From positions 8,221,001 to 8,285,000 of the forward strand of contig NC_065535.1 in NCBI RefSeq assembly GCF_932294415.1: a DNA stretch of 64,000 bases. The letters run 5' to 3'. Positions within the stretch are counted from its first letter, which is position 1. Every line of letters begins with the position of its first letter. The translations under genes were made by a program, and so were the position numbers. Positions 25,901 to 38,875 of the stretch are shown piece after piece. The notes beneath the pieces were generated by a model, which saw nothing but the letters and a program-made list of their open reading frames with translations, did not search any database and was not told the DNA's origin. This stretch comes from Quercus robur. Lineage: Eukaryota > Streptophyta > Magnoliopsida > Fagales > Fagaceae.

Positions 25901-26929
25901 CGGAAGACTCTATCATCTGGAGTTGGACTAACAATAGTAGATTTTCCATCAGAAGCGCATATGGCGTAGCACAAAAGTGGCTGAAGGAATATAGTAAGAA
26001 GCCCGAGTTTGGAAGTTGTTCCGATAATTCCAAAATGAAAGCCATTTGGAAGGTGGTCTGGCAGTTGCAATGTCCTAGTAAAATCAAACATTTTTTGTGG
26101 TGCGCTTGTAAGAACATTCTTCCAACAAAGAATTAGCTTATTACCAGAGGGGTGAGTCAGGAGGATGGTTGCAATCTGTGTAGCTGTAGTGAGACGTCTG
26201 GGCATATTTTGTGGGGCTATAGTTACGCTAAGAAGGTGTGGAGTGATACGAAAATTTAGCTACCCCTGGTTCCTGATTCAATGCGAGAGTTCATTGATGT
26301 AATGTGGGAGATTTTGGAAGTTTGACCTACTATTGCTTGGGTGGTGTTTGTGGTAACGGCGTGGAGTTTGTGAAATAACAGAAACAATGTAACTCAAGAT
26401 GGATAGTGTAAAGGGCAAATGGTGCTTATCAAGGCGGTGGTGGATTATGTTAAGGAAATCAAGCAAGTGAAACTTCCACGGTTAAGGATGCCCCCCCCCC
26501 CCCTCCCCTCCCACGAGCCCATGGCTACCTCCACATAAGGGATGGTATAAAGTCAACGCTGATGGTACTATGTTCAGCAAGGTGGGGTGGTGTGGAATTG
26601 GTGTGGTTATAAGGAACGAGAGGGACCTTCTTATAGGGTCTATGAGTAAAAAGGTTGAATTGCCACTGGGGCCATTAGAAGTTGAAGCCAGAGCAGTGGA
26701 AAAGGGTGTTCGCCTCACGTGGGATCTCGACCTTAAGAAGATTGTCCTCAAAAGTGACTCACAGTCTGTGGTCAATGCCTTGCGTGTGCTCAACATGTCT
26801 CCAAGCAGCATCCTAAAAGTGGTTGAAGGTACAAGGTTGGAGCTTAGTTGCTTCGATGAGTCTGGAATCTCCCACACCCATAGGAGTGGAAACTTTGCGG
26901 CTCATGTTATATGCCAAGTTGGTTTCTAA
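22876..26929 (+). pseudogene. LINE ORF2: endonuclease, reverse transcriptase, RNase H (broken)
   Basis: The endonuclease starts IAWNCRGLG (22888 onward), with a displaced GDFNEI at about 23286. Reverse transcriptase landmarks are FRPISLCNVVYK (24412), QSAFVPGKSITDN, KLDMSKAYDRVEW (24619), RGLRQGDP (24790) and LLFADD (24941). A Cys/His region CNLCSCSETSGHILW (26170) and an RNase H domain (NADGT, EVEARA, KSDSQS, RSGNFAAH; 26540-26929) follow. Damage includes TGA at 23221, TAG at 23740 and 23793, TGA at 24343, a frameshift in an A run near 24865-24876, a stop at 25098 and TAG at 26134. It cannot make a working protein. Confidence 0.88.
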
Positions 26930-27084
26930 TTGTATTATCTGGGTGGAGGATACTCCACCCTTAATTGCAGCTCATGTTCAGTACGATGTACTCTATTTGA
27001 ACTCTAGTTTAGTTTAATGAAATCTGTTTTATGTTGGGTATCAAAAAAAAAAAAAAAAGTAGATAATTATGGTGTGGTCCCCAT

Positions 27085-27182
27085 ATAAATTTAGACACAT
27101 GGCATAAAATTAGATTCTTATTTCAAATTATAATTAAGCTTTCTCTAAGTTTTGCCTATTAATATATATATATATATATATA
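27085..27182. repeat. Dispersed AT-rich repeat, copy 1
   Basis: It contains ACATGGCATAAAATTAGATTC and CTCTAAGTTTTGCCTATTAA next to a TA run. The same words occur at 30240-30335 (same strand) and, on the other strand, at about 50205-50300. Probably a small non-autonomous element. Confidence 0.45.
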
Positions 27183-27389
27183 GGCAAAACTTGAAATTTT
27201 CAAACATGGAAAACATATGGAGATAATATAATTTAACGGTGAATTTGTCAAATTCACATTCAATCAAAAAATATTAAGTAGTGTAAAATTACTTAAAGTT
27301 ACACTAGATGCAACTTGAACTCAACCATATATCCATTCTTTTAAAGGGTCTTACTAACAAATTCTCTTAGTTCATTTGTTAATGGATTG

Positions 27390-28206
27390 TGTAGGGCCCT
27401 TGGGCCCAGAAGTTCATTATTTATTCATATATTAGGCCTGTGGTCCGAGCCGAGAACAAAGATCTGCCCGAGAATGAGATGTCTTCGTCAGAGGAGATTG
27501 CGCTGATAAATAAAAGGTGGGGTTTGGTCCTAATGGCTTCGAAGAGTGTGCCGAAGATGAAAACTTCCTCGGCCAAACTTGGCCGAGGTCCTGGAAGATG
27601 GATTGACAGCAAGGATGACAACCCCTGAAATTCAGTTGGGGCGGACAAGCATTGCAGAGATATAAGATAAGGATGAATCCCAAAATATCTAGGGAGAAAG
27701 TTACTACCTCCACATTAAATGCACTGCAGCTAATCCCCTGACCGCATTAATGTAAAAGTGATACTTGAATAGTGTATTCCAGTCTTACAGCTACTACCTG
27801 AGGACTTATGAGAAGGGCTGATAAGACAAGTATCAGTCCTAACCATCTAGCATACAGGTGGACGGTGGAGATGAAAAGGGAGGAGAGTATAAAAGAATAA
27901 GGAGGAAACGAGATAAGGGGATCGGAAAATTAAGAAAAGAAATACTACGGCAATCCACAATCAAACTTGTAATGTTATCTAAGAGCATTATAGAAGAACC
28001 ATTGTCCTCAGATTTCGCCGAGAACGTTCTTTCTTCATTTTACAGTTGTCCATTTTTATCTTTTTGTCATCAAGTCTATCTAGCTCGTTGTATGACCAAC
28101 TAAAGCCCAGTTTTCCAACTCATTCCTCTACAAATTCATTGTTTTCGGCTTCTTGGACCTAAGTCCATCCACGTGCAAGGCTTGGAACCCAAGTCGGGTC
28201 TTTATA
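27390..28206 (+). mobile_element. Solo LTR, family A, copy 2
   Basis: It starts TGTAGGGCCCTTGGGCCC and ends GGTCTTTATA. GATTG flanks both sides (27385-27389 and 28207-28211). A good TATA box, TATAAAAG (27888-27895), supports the + orientation as the transcribed one. It aligns with copy 1 over most of its length. Because each copy has its own target duplication, they are separate insertions and not the two ends of one element. CCTCGG/CCGAGG motifs are frequent. Confidence 0.78.
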
Positions 28207-28211
28207 GATTG

Positions 28212-28456
28212 TTTTAGAAAAATTTTAATATCATTTTTATGAGTAATATATAAAGCTATTAAAAAAATCTAGTTACTTCTTTTTTTTACATAAAAATTTT
28301 AAAAAAATATTTCATAAATCAATGTGACAATGTTCTAACCACTAATTTTTCCCTTATTTAAAAACAATAATTAATTTTCAATGACTAAAAATCAATTTTT
28401 TTCATTAAAATTTTTTTTTTTTCATAAACTAATGTCCTTAGGGCATCATTAACTTT
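28212..28456. mobile_element. Degenerate relative of the MITE at 2915-3088
   Basis: The right part reads AATGTCCTTAGGGCATCATTAAC, and the inner part AGCTATTAAAAAAATCTAGTTACTTC resembles the core of the 2915 element. The left end is too decayed to fix. Confidence 0.4.
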
Positions 28457-28747
28457 TCCTTTCAAAATAAATGGAGATGATTCTTATCAATTGATATTTG
28501 TAAATATATTTTTTTTCCAACATTCTGATAATTGATCCTTTCTTTCTCTTTAATATAGGTAGAAGAACGCGATAAAAACTCTCCTTAGTTTCGGGCCCAA
28601 AAGCAAATGATTGAAGGTGACATTGCATGATACACTTGTTGGTATATTCGGATTCTTTCTCCAAAATTTTCTGGGTACACGTTGGTACTTCACTACTTGG
28701 TAGTGACTTGGCACTCAACTATAACTCAACAGGGGGACAACTTGCTG

Positions 28748-28974
28748 GGGTGTCTATTAACCAATTAGCTTAATTATTCATTTTGATGGAGATTAAAAAT
28801 TAAAATTATTTCACTATTCAGTCTATTTTTTTTACTATTTATGAGTTTCATTGCACTTTTTGACATTATTTATGAGTCTCACTGTACAATTTCAACTAAC
28901 TTTTGCCTTTACTTACAGTATTTTCAGCAATAATTTTTCAATTTTAACAAAATAAGTAGTATCAAAACACACCC
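28748..28974. mobile_element. MITE-like element, family B
   Basis: Ends are GGGTGTCTATT and, reverse-complemented, GGGTGTGTTTTG. The interior (ATGAGT-TCATTGCACTTT, TTTCAACTAACTTTTGCC, TACAGTATTTTCAGC) matches the element at 40651-40852, and part of it recurs at about 35590-35712. Confidence 0.5.
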
Positions 28975-29099
28975 TTATTCTATTATTGATTCTCTTTGTG
29001 CCTGGTCCTCCAAAAGTAATTAAATTGACATTGTTAAAACTATTTGCTTATAACTTATAAGATCCAGAGATTACATTATTAAAAAATTTATTATCATTT

Positions 29100-29200
29100 G
29101 GGATTTGAGTCTTAGTCCAATGGTACCATCACCTTAATTTTATGATATTTGGTATTTGGAGTTTGAACCCCACATTCCCCCTCCTCTACTAATAAATAAA
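29100..29200 (+). mobile_element. Possible second tRNA-derived SINE
   Basis: TTAGTCCAATGG (29112-29123) resembles an A box, and GGAGTTTGAACCCC (29157-29170) resembles a B box about 33 bp downstream. The element runs into AT-rich simple sequence. No clean target duplication. Confidence 0.35.
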
Positions 29201-30377
29201 TAATTATATATATATATATATATATATTATCATATTCCTTTTAGAATAATCTCATTTCATAGATGATGTCAACTCCACCTAGGGTTGTAAATAAATCAAA
29301 CTATTTATGAACAACTTGAGTTCAGTTCGAGAAAAAAATTGTTATTAAACGAATAATAATTTAAAATACTTGTTTATGACACTTAAAATGATTGTACAAG
29401 GTTGTAAATAGATTCACATGATACTAAATTATTATTTATAGTTTATTGATAGTATAAATAATACATTCGTAGTAAAAATTTATAGTTTGTGAATACCTAA
29501 AACATTTTAGTTGTAATTTTATTATATATAGAAAGAGAATAAATTATTCAAGTAACTCATGAACAATCTTGAACTTATTTAATAAGAAAATGAACAAAAC
29601 TTGAACATGTCATTTTTTTGGTGATAAAGTTCTAACTCAACTCATGTTTAAAATAAAATTAAATAAACAAGTTTTTTTTTTTTTGGCTGAATAATTAAAT
29701 AAACAAGTTTGAATTTTTAATACTTGGTTATTTTACTGTCCTAACTTGATACTCTTAATTACTGTCCTAACTCAATGCTCTTAATTTACTGATAAAACTT
29801 GGACAAAAAAAAGGGTAAATAGTACAATCTCCTTTCTACGGGATCTATAAATTTATATTTTTAAAAAAGTACAAATAAATGAAGTAAAATAGGTAAAATT
29901 ATATACACGAAAGTGCGTTATAAGCTCTCTTTATGGATCACTAGCTTGTAACCTAATATATATGCATGGATAAATTTAAAAAATATACATTAAGATATAT
30001 AGTATAATTCTGACATATATAGTTTAAATATTATTGGTAGTCATTATTATATATATTTTTTAACTATTTAAAAATTCTTGTAAGAATATTATTAGGTAAA
30101 AAATGTAAATTGTCCATTTAATTTTTTTTTTTTATATTCATTAATTCTAGACTTTTTGGTTTTTGTATGCAATAACTCACTTGAATGGATATTTATGATG
30201 TGGTCCCACATTGGACTCCAAAATTAAGAAATAAAACTCTCTCTAAAAATAAATAATTTAGGATGCATGATGCAAAATTAGATTCAATTATAGAATCTAA
30301 TTAAATTTTCTCTAAGCTTTGTTTATTAAGGGTTTGGTACATTTTTAACTAGACATGTCCTTAAATATATAATAGCA

Positions 30378-30495
30378 AGTGATGCTGAGTTTTAATCTCT
30401 ACATTTTATTTAGTTAATAGGTGATGTGACGATCTCTCATTAAAATAAAAGGAGGTTCATTTAAAAAAAAAAGTACCGAAAGTAAGCCAAACATG
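30378..30495 (+). repeat. Dispersed ~115-bp repeat, copy 1
   Basis: The segment around ACATTTTATTTAGTTAATAG, TCTCATTAAAATAAAAG and GAAAGTAAGCCAAAC matches 34407-34525 at most positions, in the same orientation. Confidence 0.6.
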
Positions 30496-30510
30496 TTTAT
30501 TAATATATAT

Positions 30511-31286
30511 TGTAGGGACTCAATTTGTAACGATCCTAAACTGGTCTTGGGTTCGTACGTTAAAGGCCCAAACAATAAAATTTGTAGAGCGTGAGTGTTC
30601 AAGAACTAGATTAACTTTTAAAAGTAAAATGATTCAACCTCACGTTTATAGATGGATTAGATCCAATATAACAATTTGTTTTTCTTTGAAACAAGTACAG
30701 TTCTTTGGTTTCTAAGCTTTTTTCCTGAGTGTTCTTTGTGTTTTTTTTTATGTTCCGATCCTTTTCTGCATGCTTTTCTTTCATATTATATACTGCCTTC
30801 TTCATATCATCTTCACCATACACGTGTAGGTTGGGTTCAAGGGATCTCTTTCTGTCCCATCTAACAGCTTCTGGAACCTCCTACTAGCAGCTGTAAGGCT
30901 GCTTCAACACTGTTCAGGCATCACCTCCACATTAATGCGGCCAGAGAGTTGGTTGAGAGGCAATTAATGCGGAGGCAGCTGTTGTTATAGATATTTGTTT
31001 GCCTTCTCTTTCTTACCCTTAGTCCCTTATCCCACCTTTAGTGGTGACGTAGCTCCGAAATACGTTTGTAACAAGATGGCATTCTGATCGTCCTAGGACT
31101 CATATTGCTGAGAAGGATTTTGTCCTCGGACGAATACAGAACTCACCTTTCGTGATATTCACTCTTCCTTTCGTTTGGTTACCCCAACAATCTAATATGG
31201 GCCTCCTTGGACAGATTTGCATCCTCGGATGGGCCACAGGCTCAATTAACTTGACTTTAATAATTTTAGTGACTAACCGGCCCCCA
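30511..31286 (-). mobile_element. Solo LTR, family A variant, copy 3 (reverse)
   Basis: Read on the minus strand it starts TGGGGGCCGGTTAGTC and ends GAGTCCCTACA. The interior aligns with copies 1 and 2 (CCGCATTAATTGCCTCTC, GGCCGCATTAATGTGGAGG, GGCCTGTGGCCC). It sits in TA-rich DNA with TATAT on both sides, consistent with a 5-bp target duplication but not informative there. Confidence 0.65.
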
Positions 31287-31891
31287 TATATATATATATA
31301 TATATATATTATAATTCGACCATGGACTTTCCAATTCGTGCATTACATTTGCTCTTTGTACTTAAAATAGATTAGCAACATGTCAACTTTTTTTTTTTTT
31401 TATTACAACCAGCAACATAACTTAAATAGTTAAACTTTTAATTTTTCAATACAATGATGTTAGAATATTGATTAAAGTAATTAAAATTATTATTATTCAC
31501 TTATTACAAATTTTAATATTTTATTATGATACCAAAGTAATTGGTCATTTGTCAAAAACCATGTTATTCAATTGTATAGTTTATTCTCCTTTATTAAAAG
31601 AATCAAGATTCAAATTCTCCTATTTATTGTAATTATCAAACTAAAAAGTAATTGGTCTTGTGATTGAATTTATCTCCGCTCTATGTTTCTCATTCGAGTT
31701 AGTTCATGCATTAGCATAAATATTGTTAATATATTTGGAGATATTATCACATACTACAACGAATTTAGGCCTGACTTGGTGACCATGGTCACAAAATTTT
31801 TGTTGTTAATTTTCTCTAAAAAATATTTACTAATTTAATTATTCAATACTTCATCTCACATAAATAGTGGATCACACTATAAATTTAAGAG

Positions 31892-32054
31892 AAATGCTAT
31901 GTCGATAACATTTTCTCCACAAATTCTATATGGTAGGTTGTTACTGGTTGTTATTAGTGGGGTATAAAAGTAAATTCAGTGGTAGGTTCAAATTAAAACC
32001 AATAACAACTAATCAACTATAATTTGTTGTAAAAATGTTGTAAATGTAGCATTT
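31892..32054. mobile_element. Foldback MITE-like element
   Basis: The left arm starts AAATGCTATGTCGATAACAT; the right arm reverse-complements to AAATGCTACATTTACAACAT. Pairing continues through CAACAAATT and GGTTGTTATTGG, so nearly the whole 163 bp folds on itself. Confidence 0.65.
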
Positions 32055-32457
32055 TTAATTAACAAGGTCCGCTAATAATTACTCCTAACTTTGCTATTCA
32101 CATGAAAAGCCTTATAACTTTGCAATATTACATGTTCTCTCTTTTAATTATAAGGAGAACTAATGTTCAAACCTCACCCTCATGTTATTGATTGTAACTC
32201 AAATTTTTCAACCAAAAAAAAAAACTATGATATTTGCTACCCAACAAAAGTATTCATTTCCACATTTTAAACCTTCTCATTTCTAGAAGAAGAAGATTTT
32301 TTTTTTTTTTTGTTTTTGTGTTTTGGGAGATGCTGTACAAATTAACGGAAACGAGGTAGCCTAGTAGTGTTCGAGAGTGTATAATTTTAAGGATTATTTC
32401 GTTGTGAAATTTGGTCAGACATATGCCTGTACTATCTCAGAGTCGGTGGAAAGTCGG

Positions 32458-32503
<46 letters not shown>

Positions 32504-34406
32504 GAAAAAGTCGGTTTAATGTATTGGTCCTCGATCATAGCTAGTTATGTATATCACATTAAATAGGTTCTAACTTCAAAGGGTTTGTGCATGAAAGTTA
32601 ATCTTGAAAATGCACGTCATTGTGTCAATCTTGCAAATGTCATTATTGTGTGTAAAGGACTAGCAATTATTTAGAAGAAAGATTAGCCATGGCTGATGTC
32701 ATCAATAGTGTAACAATCAACAAAATTGATAGACCAAGAGGAACAACATCAGCTGCGCTTGGTCCATAACTAGACAATGATAGTACTTTCATAGCATTAA
32801 TAGTTAGTAGTTTTTTTTTGATAAGAAATAGTTAGTTAAATACGTATCAAAAAAAGAAAAAAAAATTAGTTAAATATATACTTGCTTATGGGAAAGTCGG
32901 TATAGACAAAAATAAATAAATAAATAAATAAATAATTTGACTAAAGATTTCACAATCCTTAATGTGACAAATTATTAATGGTAAATTAAAAAAACGATAT
33001 CTATGATGAGCTTAGATAAAAATAAGTAAAAATTCGTTAATTTAATTGTTGTAAATAATTCAATTAATTGTTTAAAATAATATTATGAAACTTTTTTATA
33101 CGTAATACTGTATACAAAAAAAAGTAGCGATCCAATTGTGACACTTCTTCTTCTTGTATGATAGGAAATGCAAAATGATGCACAAGGTAACTTAATAAAT
33201 TGTAATGATCCATGCATGTGGCTATTAATTAACACGAAAGATATGTTTCAAGTAAAATCATGCGGTTTTAGTTTTACTACTAGTGCTTAGTCAAAACAAA
33301 GGATCGAAAAATTTTATTTCATGCAAGTATATTTTCATGAAAATTGGGGTTTGCTATCAAAATTTAAGCATAAGAATGATTATACACGATAAAAACCCTC
33401 TTGCAAAGCGTCAAGACTCAAGAGTCCATAATAGGTATAGGATAGGAATCATTAAGGGGTAGTGGTGGCCCTTAGCATTCCGCCAAATGTAATAAATATA
33501 GTCTATAATTTGTGTGTGTGTGTGTGGGGTTATACTTATAAATTGAAACATAAATTTGTAAAATATAGGTTAAATTTCTCGTAGGAAAAAAAAATATAGT
33601 TTAAAATAAAAAGTATTTACTTTAATTTTGATTCGTTTTCAACTTAGTTTTCTTTATATATATATATATATATATATATTTAAAATTCTACTTGTTCTTA
33701 ATGTAATCATTCTATTAAATCCGTACTATTAAGTCTAGTAAAACTAACAATGATATCAGACAGAACTAGAAAGAAAGTTCCTAAATTAAAAACATATTAA
33801 AATTAAAGATCTGGAAAAAAAAAAAAAAAACAAAAATAGAAAACTGAATTTAACAACCTATGAAAGTTGAAGAATGAAATTTATAATTTAACTTATGAAT
33901 AAATTCATACTAATAATATGCTTAATTAGTCTCCACATCACGACAGTTCTTGTGGTCACCGACAAAATGGTCCGCAGCCCAAAAACGTGTGTGTCATAAT
34001 AATTAAGGATGAAGAAAGTCAGCTTATATGAGCTTGCACATGGAATTCTACCAAATAAGTACAAGCTAGAGTACACAATAACTAATAATACGTCGTCGGT
34101 GATGAGTCCAACGAAGTACCTTCACCTACATCTACTTTCGTGGGTGGGTCAAACGTTTTTTCTATGGGAAATCTAAAACTAAATTTTGTGCTTCATAGAA
34201 GACTTCAAATTCTATAATGCCTCGTTTTATACAACTAGCTAGCCAATGTGCTTCCCTTCTTGAACCATTGACCTTTATAAAAAAAAATATTGACTCATGA
34301 TTCCAAAGAAAGGAAGGCGGAAATAAAAATAAAAAACTAATGGGTTTGGTTTATTTTCTGTATTTTTTTAATTGAAGGTGTCATTTTATTTTAAATGAAC
34401 AATAAT

Positions 34407-34525
34407 AAGTGGTAATAAGTTTTAATTTTCACATTTTATTTAGTTAGTGGGTGATGTGATAATTTCTCATTAAAATAAAAGAAGATTTAGTTAAAAAAGT
34501 ACTGAAAGTAAGCCAAACTCAAAAG
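34407..34525 (+). repeat. Dispersed ~115-bp repeat, copy 2
   Basis: Matches 30378-30495 in the same orientation (ACATTTTATTTAGTTAGTGG, GAAAGTAAGCCAAAC). Confidence 0.6.
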
Positions 34526-37500
34526 TAATACACTTTTAAGTTCTAATTTTGAAAATTTAAAGATTGTTTGGTATGACATTTCAAGCAACAAATTTTAGTT
34601 TTTAAACAATATTATATATATGTTCATACTTTTTCACTCATACATATTTCTAAAAAATATAAATAACGTGATCAAACAAAACCTTAACTTTTAATGATTG
34701 ATATTTCAAACTTCTAAGAATTGAACTACAGGAACGTCTTTGTGAATTGTGAACGATAAGAATAGTTAAATTATATATACAGTACTATTTTAGACTATTA
34801 TACATAATGTGGAAATAATTAATAGACAAAATAGAGAGAAAAAAAAAATTTTAATATTTTTTTATTCAACCCCAAAGACCTCAAGATAAATTTGTGGTTC
34901 TGCCACTATTTTCTTTTTTGAAGACCATTGAACTTTTTGATAGAATATAATCATAAAAACCTTCGAGGCCTAGAATAAAGGCACTTCTTGCAGTTGCGAA
35001 GAAGCTTCTGAATGACTAATAAATGCCCCCCAGCTCTTTCTTTCTTTTCTTTTTTTAATGGTTTTTTTCTATCTCCCTCGTTCAGAGCATTGAATTTGAC
35101 TTGTACTCGTAAATCCATTTGTGCATTCAAATTCAAGCAGCCCCAGGCGACTCTTTTTCCTGTCTTGATCTGGGCAATAAAGTATCAAAATTCAAACACC
35201 GCATTTAATGACCAAACGAATGTGTACAATAATCTATAGAAGCACAGGTGTCTCATGCCACTATACACAGGATTTTTTTTTAGCAAGGTCAATAAAAAGA
35301 TAAATCTTAGATAGGAATTGAATTTTATGGTCTACCATGTTTTTTTATTATAAATTTGTCCATGATATTAATAAAAAAATAAAATATAAACTATTAGTTC
35401 ATTTGGCATATAGTTTTATAATAAAATGAACATACTAATTATTATTGCTAAGATGAAATTTTGAAAATCATCAATTGTTTCTAAATACAATAAACATATT
35501 AATTATTGTTACTAACTCTTTACAATTCTTTTATTTAATAATTCAACTCAATTTTGACAATTGTCGTTCTTTGTAATTGTATTAAGTGTGTTTGGGTATT
35601 GATTATAAGCCAACTTATAACTTTATCTATTTTGCTGCTATTTGTGGGTCTCATGTGAGTTCTTACTTATTTTATATTTTCAGCAAAAAGTTAGATAGGC
35701 TGTTTCTAAGCAGATATTAAAAAAAAAAAATTGTTGTGTTAATATTTGTTTTTATCTTCACTCAATCACTCTTGGCCTGTCCCACACCCTTAGTCCCCAC
35801 TTAACAAATAACAAATTTAAAGTATTTCAGATTCGACAACTAATTTTTATTTTCAAGATTTTAGATTAAATTAGCTAGTTTTTGGGGTTTTTTTTTTTGG
35901 TTTAAAAATGCCAAGATATTGGTAAGAGGATCATATTTAAGGTTATTTTAATTGTGCTTAAAAAAAATTTAGGGTTAGAGTGTTCAAATTTTCATTTTAG
36001 AGGGTCAAAACAAAATAAAAATAAAAATTTTATTGTAGCACCATGACCGCTTAACAAAAGGCGCCTTGATCTCTAGGTGTGACACTGCCTTAGTGATTAA
36101 AAATAAAACAAAATTTATATGACCACACTTAATTTTTATCACAATTTGATGAAGTAAATGGTAGATAATTATATTTATATTGATCTACCTTTTCTTTTTT
36201 TTTTCTTTTTTTGAGAAAGTCCTCAAATTTGTGTCACAAAAGTGATGTTCATAGACTTTTCAAAAAAAAAAAATCAAACTCTCCAAAGGTAAGCATGTAA
36301 GTGCTCTATTGTACTATGACATAACAGAGAAAGTAGTTGCATTACCCTTATGAAAAGTAATTTATGAGGATTTGTTCTGAACTCCGAAGAGAAGGTAAAA
36401 GGAGTGTGTAAGAATATTGGTGGAGGTAGGAGTAGGATACAGATTTCAAATTATTCAGAATTTTACATCCTCTGTGACACATTTTAGAATCGATTATTTG
36501 TCTTCAAACATTCCTCTTTATACCACACTTGGCTCCACTTGCCTAATTGATTCAACTTTTTTTTTTTTTTTGGAGAGAAAATTTTTAAATGGGATAAACA
36601 TGGTCCTTATAAAATTTTAATCCAAAACAGAAGAACCAGAGCAAATTAAAACTATCGATCAGCCTGACTTTTAGACCATCCCAATCCAGCGTGAGATGAA
36701 GACAAGAATCGTGTACCATATTGAAAAGAACAGCCCACAAAAGCATGGCCTTATTGACTGCCATAATGTAGAACGTAATAGGCCCTTAGGCCCACCGTGT
36801 TCATATGTCCATCAACAAAGCGACTTTGGCAATTCCCATCATCTATGATTGACATTAACAGAGGACTTTTGAGGCACAAAGTTAAATGATCTACCATGAT
36901 CATTACATTACATACTTTGCACATTTACAGGCCTGGAAGCATTCTCATTTTGTAATATCACAATAAAATTTACACTTTCCCTTCTTTTATTTTTGGCCCA
37001 CAGAGAGAGAGAGAGAGAGCAACTCTTTCACTCTACAATTCACAAATAAGCTTAACAAAAATGTCAATTCTAAGATTCAGATAGATTAGCCTCCTTTCGT
37101 GTATCACATTTGCATTTATTTTTAGTAGCAAATGAAAGCTAAGTCACACTAGTACAGAACAAAAATCCGACAAGCAATCGGAACAGTGAGTCGCTTTACC
37201 ATGGATAATATCAGATTCCAAGCAATGCATGTGCTCCAAAGCTGAATCTCTTTGAGTTTAAAGGGGCCACAGCCCAAAAACTATCTTTAAACTTGTGGAT
37301 CAGAATACAGGAGACTATAACTAAAAGACTTGACTCAAACTAGAAACTATTTTAGGACCATATAAAATTGCAGAAATGGACAATGAACCACGTTTAACAA
37401 CACAACAGTAAAAGATGAAAAGCATCTTTAAAAATTGCTACAACGCATATTTCTTTGAACTGGGGCCTTCAGTATGGAAGAAAGTGCCTAGCAATATTGA

Positions 37501-38253
37501 TCAAAATATTCTGACCCGACGTAAGCATGTAATGAATGGATATGGTTTTAGGGAAAATGAATAGGAAACAAAGAATTTGAGTTAATTTGAGGTAGCCACA
37601 TTCCAAGAAAGAATTGAAAGGGAGAATTGAAAAGGAGAAAAAAGACTTGAGAAACTGTCTTATTTCTTTAATGACGAAATGTTCTGGATTACAAGTATTT
37701 ATACAACCTTAACTAACAACTTGTAACCAATTCGACTCCACTTTTTACAATCTTACAACTAACCAATTAAATATTGTACCTAACTAACTAAGTAATTGCT
37801 TCTTGACTCTTTTTAGTTCTTCACAAGAACTACAATGTGATTACAAGTATTACACCTATGGTACACCATATTAAAGCTTATCCGTGGCTTGAACTAGAGC
37901 AAAAGACAGCATAAAACTAAGAAGTCCTTTTTCTTATTCATCCAATAAAAATTCACCATATATGAAAAATTCAAGTAATCAAAGCATGTTTGTAAAGAGG
38001 TATAAGGAATAAAGCACTATGCAGATAAGTGGGAGAGTGGGAGAGAATCGTTTTACTTTATACAAGTTCCTAGTATCTACACTATACGAGTTGTTTAAGA
38101 GAGAAAGGGATTGAGATCAGATGCAATACTTAGGTATTACACCTTATGTAATTGCTTTCAATGATTGAAATTCAGAATTGTAAAAAGCAACTTTCAATCT
38201 CAACTATTGAATAAAATAAATGAGAAAAAGTTAAAGATGAAAAGTGAAAATGA

Positions 38254-38289
<36 letters not shown>

Positions 38290-38875
38290 GAGAGAGAAAT
38301 ATAAGGTAATTGCACTTGATCCAAATCTGAGAGAGTGACACAAAAAATTTGCAAAAAAACTTTCAACCATTGATGTGGCAGATTGTTAATTGTAGGTAAA
38401 AAAAAAAATGGTATCAGACTGTCAGTAATAAGTCCAAATGAAAATTAGTAAAAACTCTACTAACTCAATTGTTGTGAAAAATATTATGAAATTTTTTGTA
38501 TATGTCACATTACTTTGTTTAAGAGGCATCATCCTCAAATGGCAATGTGCTTTTCACCGTGACAGAGAAACAATGTCATGAGTGGAGGCTTGTCAATTTG
38601 GCTTCACAAAATGTCGCCAGAACATCACCGTTTTGAGAAGAAGGCCATTTATGACAATTGGAAAGTCCTTTTTTTTACCAGTATCACAAACGCAAGTTGT
38701 TTTCCAGTCAAAAGAAAAGGGGAAAATATATTTCTCTAATTAATTCAGGCTCTTTATAAAAAATTTGTTAGTTGGAAGCTTTCTATATTAAGAAGAGATT
38801 GTAACTATTAAGGCTCAATGCGTTGGCCAGTTGGCTTGTTTTTGTAAGTGGGACGGTCCTATTCTTGGAGAAGAT

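Larger units (their letters stand above)
20690..27058 (+). mobile_element. L1-type LINE, all main domains present but inactive
   Basis: A non-LTR retrotransposon in the order 5' leader, ORF1 (DUF4283), ORF2 endonuclease, reverse transcriptase, zinc-finger RT-associated region, RNase H, and a poly(A) tail at 27043-27058. The 5' border is approximate; AAGTAG occurs near 20670 and directly after the tail, but that is too short to call a target duplication. The element carries several stops and frameshifts, an internal deletion in ORF1 and an inserted solo LTR. It is a fossil. Confidence 0.88.

Noticed and set aside
19351-28206. One full-length LTR retrotransposon with the two LTRs at 19351 and 27390
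   Set aside because: Each LTR has its own 5-bp target duplication, no primer-binding site follows the first, and the interior is a LINE.
30200-30215. USE-like GTCCCACATTGG
   Set aside because: Last bases differ and no TATA follows 25 or 35 bp downstream.
37610-37870. LTR of a Copia element on the minus strand
   Set aside because: Composition is suggestive, but no TG/CA ends or target duplication could be found.
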